Shown one piece after another: positions 63,391-64,000 of a DNA stretch of 64,000 nucleotides; the stretch's first letter is position 1, and every line of letters starts with the position of its first letter. The position numbers were made by a program, and so were the translations under genes. The DNA lies in NCBI GenBank assembly GCA_964525495.1, contig CAZGHS010000005.1, positions 1 to 64,000 on the forward strand, given 5' to 3'. The DNA comes from CAZGHS01 sp964525495 (GTDB lineage Bacteria > Patescibacteriota > Microgenomatia > JALYQM01). The notes under the pieces were generated by a model that worked only from the letters and a program-made list of their open reading frames with translations, had not been told where the DNA came from and made no database searches.

Positions 63391-64000
63391 ATGAGCGAGG
63401 GCAGAACAAAAATTTCACCAGAACAATTTAATACCGAACAACAACAATTTTTAGAAGAGCTTAATCGCATAGCAGGACACCATCCTCCACGAAGAATCCC
63501 TGAACTTTCCAACTTAGCATTGTCTGGTTCAAACTTCCTCTATCAGGACTTATCAAACAATCCGGTAAGACAACGACTAGACGCAGCAAAAGTGCAGGAA
63601 GGTATCCGCGCTGTTTGGTATGGAATACAGGGGCGGCAAATGTCTGCGGCTAATATAATAAATAATCTCGATGCCTGGTTAGACGGAAAAAATTTAAGAG
63701 CAGTGAGTCATGACTTTATATCCAAAGTGGCGGAGATTCGAACGTCCTGGACGGCGGATGCTATAAATAACAGTGAGTGTCTATTTCCTACATCACAGTT
63801 ATCTTTTCCTAAAGTGGCAGCCATGCTTGAATTTATAGCTCAGCATGCAGCTGAGCAAGAGGGGCAAGCAGCCTTGTCTGAAGAAGAACAAGCAGTATAT
63901 TTTCTGGCAGCGACTATAGCACGCACAGTAGCCGGGGATCTCGCGCTCGTAGTAACTGATAGGGGATCACTAGATACTGATAAAACTATAGAGCTATTAG
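63391..64000 (+). CDS. Unknown protein, cut off by the window end
   Basis: An open frame from ATG 63391 that runs without a stop to the last base, giving at least 203 residues. It begins MSEGRTKISPEQFNTEQQQF and is predicted mostly helical, soluble and acidic, with segments such as GIRAVWYGIQGRQMSAANII and AVYFLAATIARTVAGDLALV. No signal peptide or membrane segment is seen in the visible part. I do not recognise a family. The TATAAT 10 bases upstream supports the start. Confidence 0.65.
   Translation, partial: MSEGRTKISPEQFNTEQQQFLEELNRIAGHHPPRRIPELSNLALSGSNFLYQDLSNNPVRQRLDAAKVQEGIRAVWYGIQGRQMSAANIINNLDAWLDGKNLRAVSHDFISKVAEIRTSWTADAINNSECLFPTSQLSFPKVAAMLEFIAQHAAEQEGQAALSEEEQAVYFLAATIARTVAGDLALVVTDRGSLDTDKTIELL

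Overview
The window looks like part of the genome of a Candidate Phyla Radiation (Patescibacteria) bacterium, most likely of the Microgenomates type. This is inferred from three things. There are many ArnT/PMT-like membrane glycosyltransferases with a DE...GYNAYSI-type first loop. There are very large LamG, propeller and fibre surface proteins. Gene packing is tight, with -10 boxes sitting only 6-11 bases before start codons (apparently leaderless mRNAs). TGA acts as a normal stop. I found no rRNA, tRNA, CRISPR array or insertion sequence. The first ~640 bases look foreign: a cytochrome c fragment joined in frame to the C-terminal half of a glycosyltransferase, probably an assembly chimera.

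Layout. 0-8.6 kb holds housekeeping and envelope genes: AlkA-like glycosylase, glycosyltransferase, CorA, a C39-peptidase/TPR protein, a secreted protein, a TetR regulator, a small secreted protein and a slipin. 8.8-14.6 kb is a compact F1-type ATPase operon in the order c-like, b, delta, alpha, gamma, beta, epsilon. 14.7-41.0 kb is a same-strand run of five surface proteins: a 3626-residue fibre, a six-LamG protein, a dehydrogenase-propeller/PKD/LamG protein, a propeller protein with flanking DNRLRE-like domains, and a propeller/Calx-beta/FN3 protein with a C-terminal membrane anchor. 41.0-58.7 kb is a glycan-assembly region with seven polytopic glycosyltransferases (one frameshifted), a GH8 glycanase, an FAD enzyme and small lipoproteins. 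It is interrupted by a broken DUF5995-like gene, a dual-specificity phosphatase and a diacylglycerol-kinase-like gene. 58.7-64 kb holds a CHRD-like lipoprotein, a ZnuABC-type metal transporter, a dehydrogenase-propeller lipoprotein, two small ORFs and a truncated unknown gene.

The most interesting system is the ATPase operon. The catalytic beta subunit looks active. The rotor c-like subunit, however, has a signal peptide and a ~130-residue extracytoplasmic domain before its two-helix hairpin, and its second helix lacks the ion-binding carboxylate. No subunit a is encoded. The extracytoplasmic domain is visibly homologous to a domain near the C terminus of the giant fibre protein encoded immediately downstream. 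I infer an ATP-driven rotary or conformational machine that acts on a surface structure rather than an ion gradient. This is a hypothesis. The shared domain, the missing carboxylate and the gene order are seen directly in the sequence.
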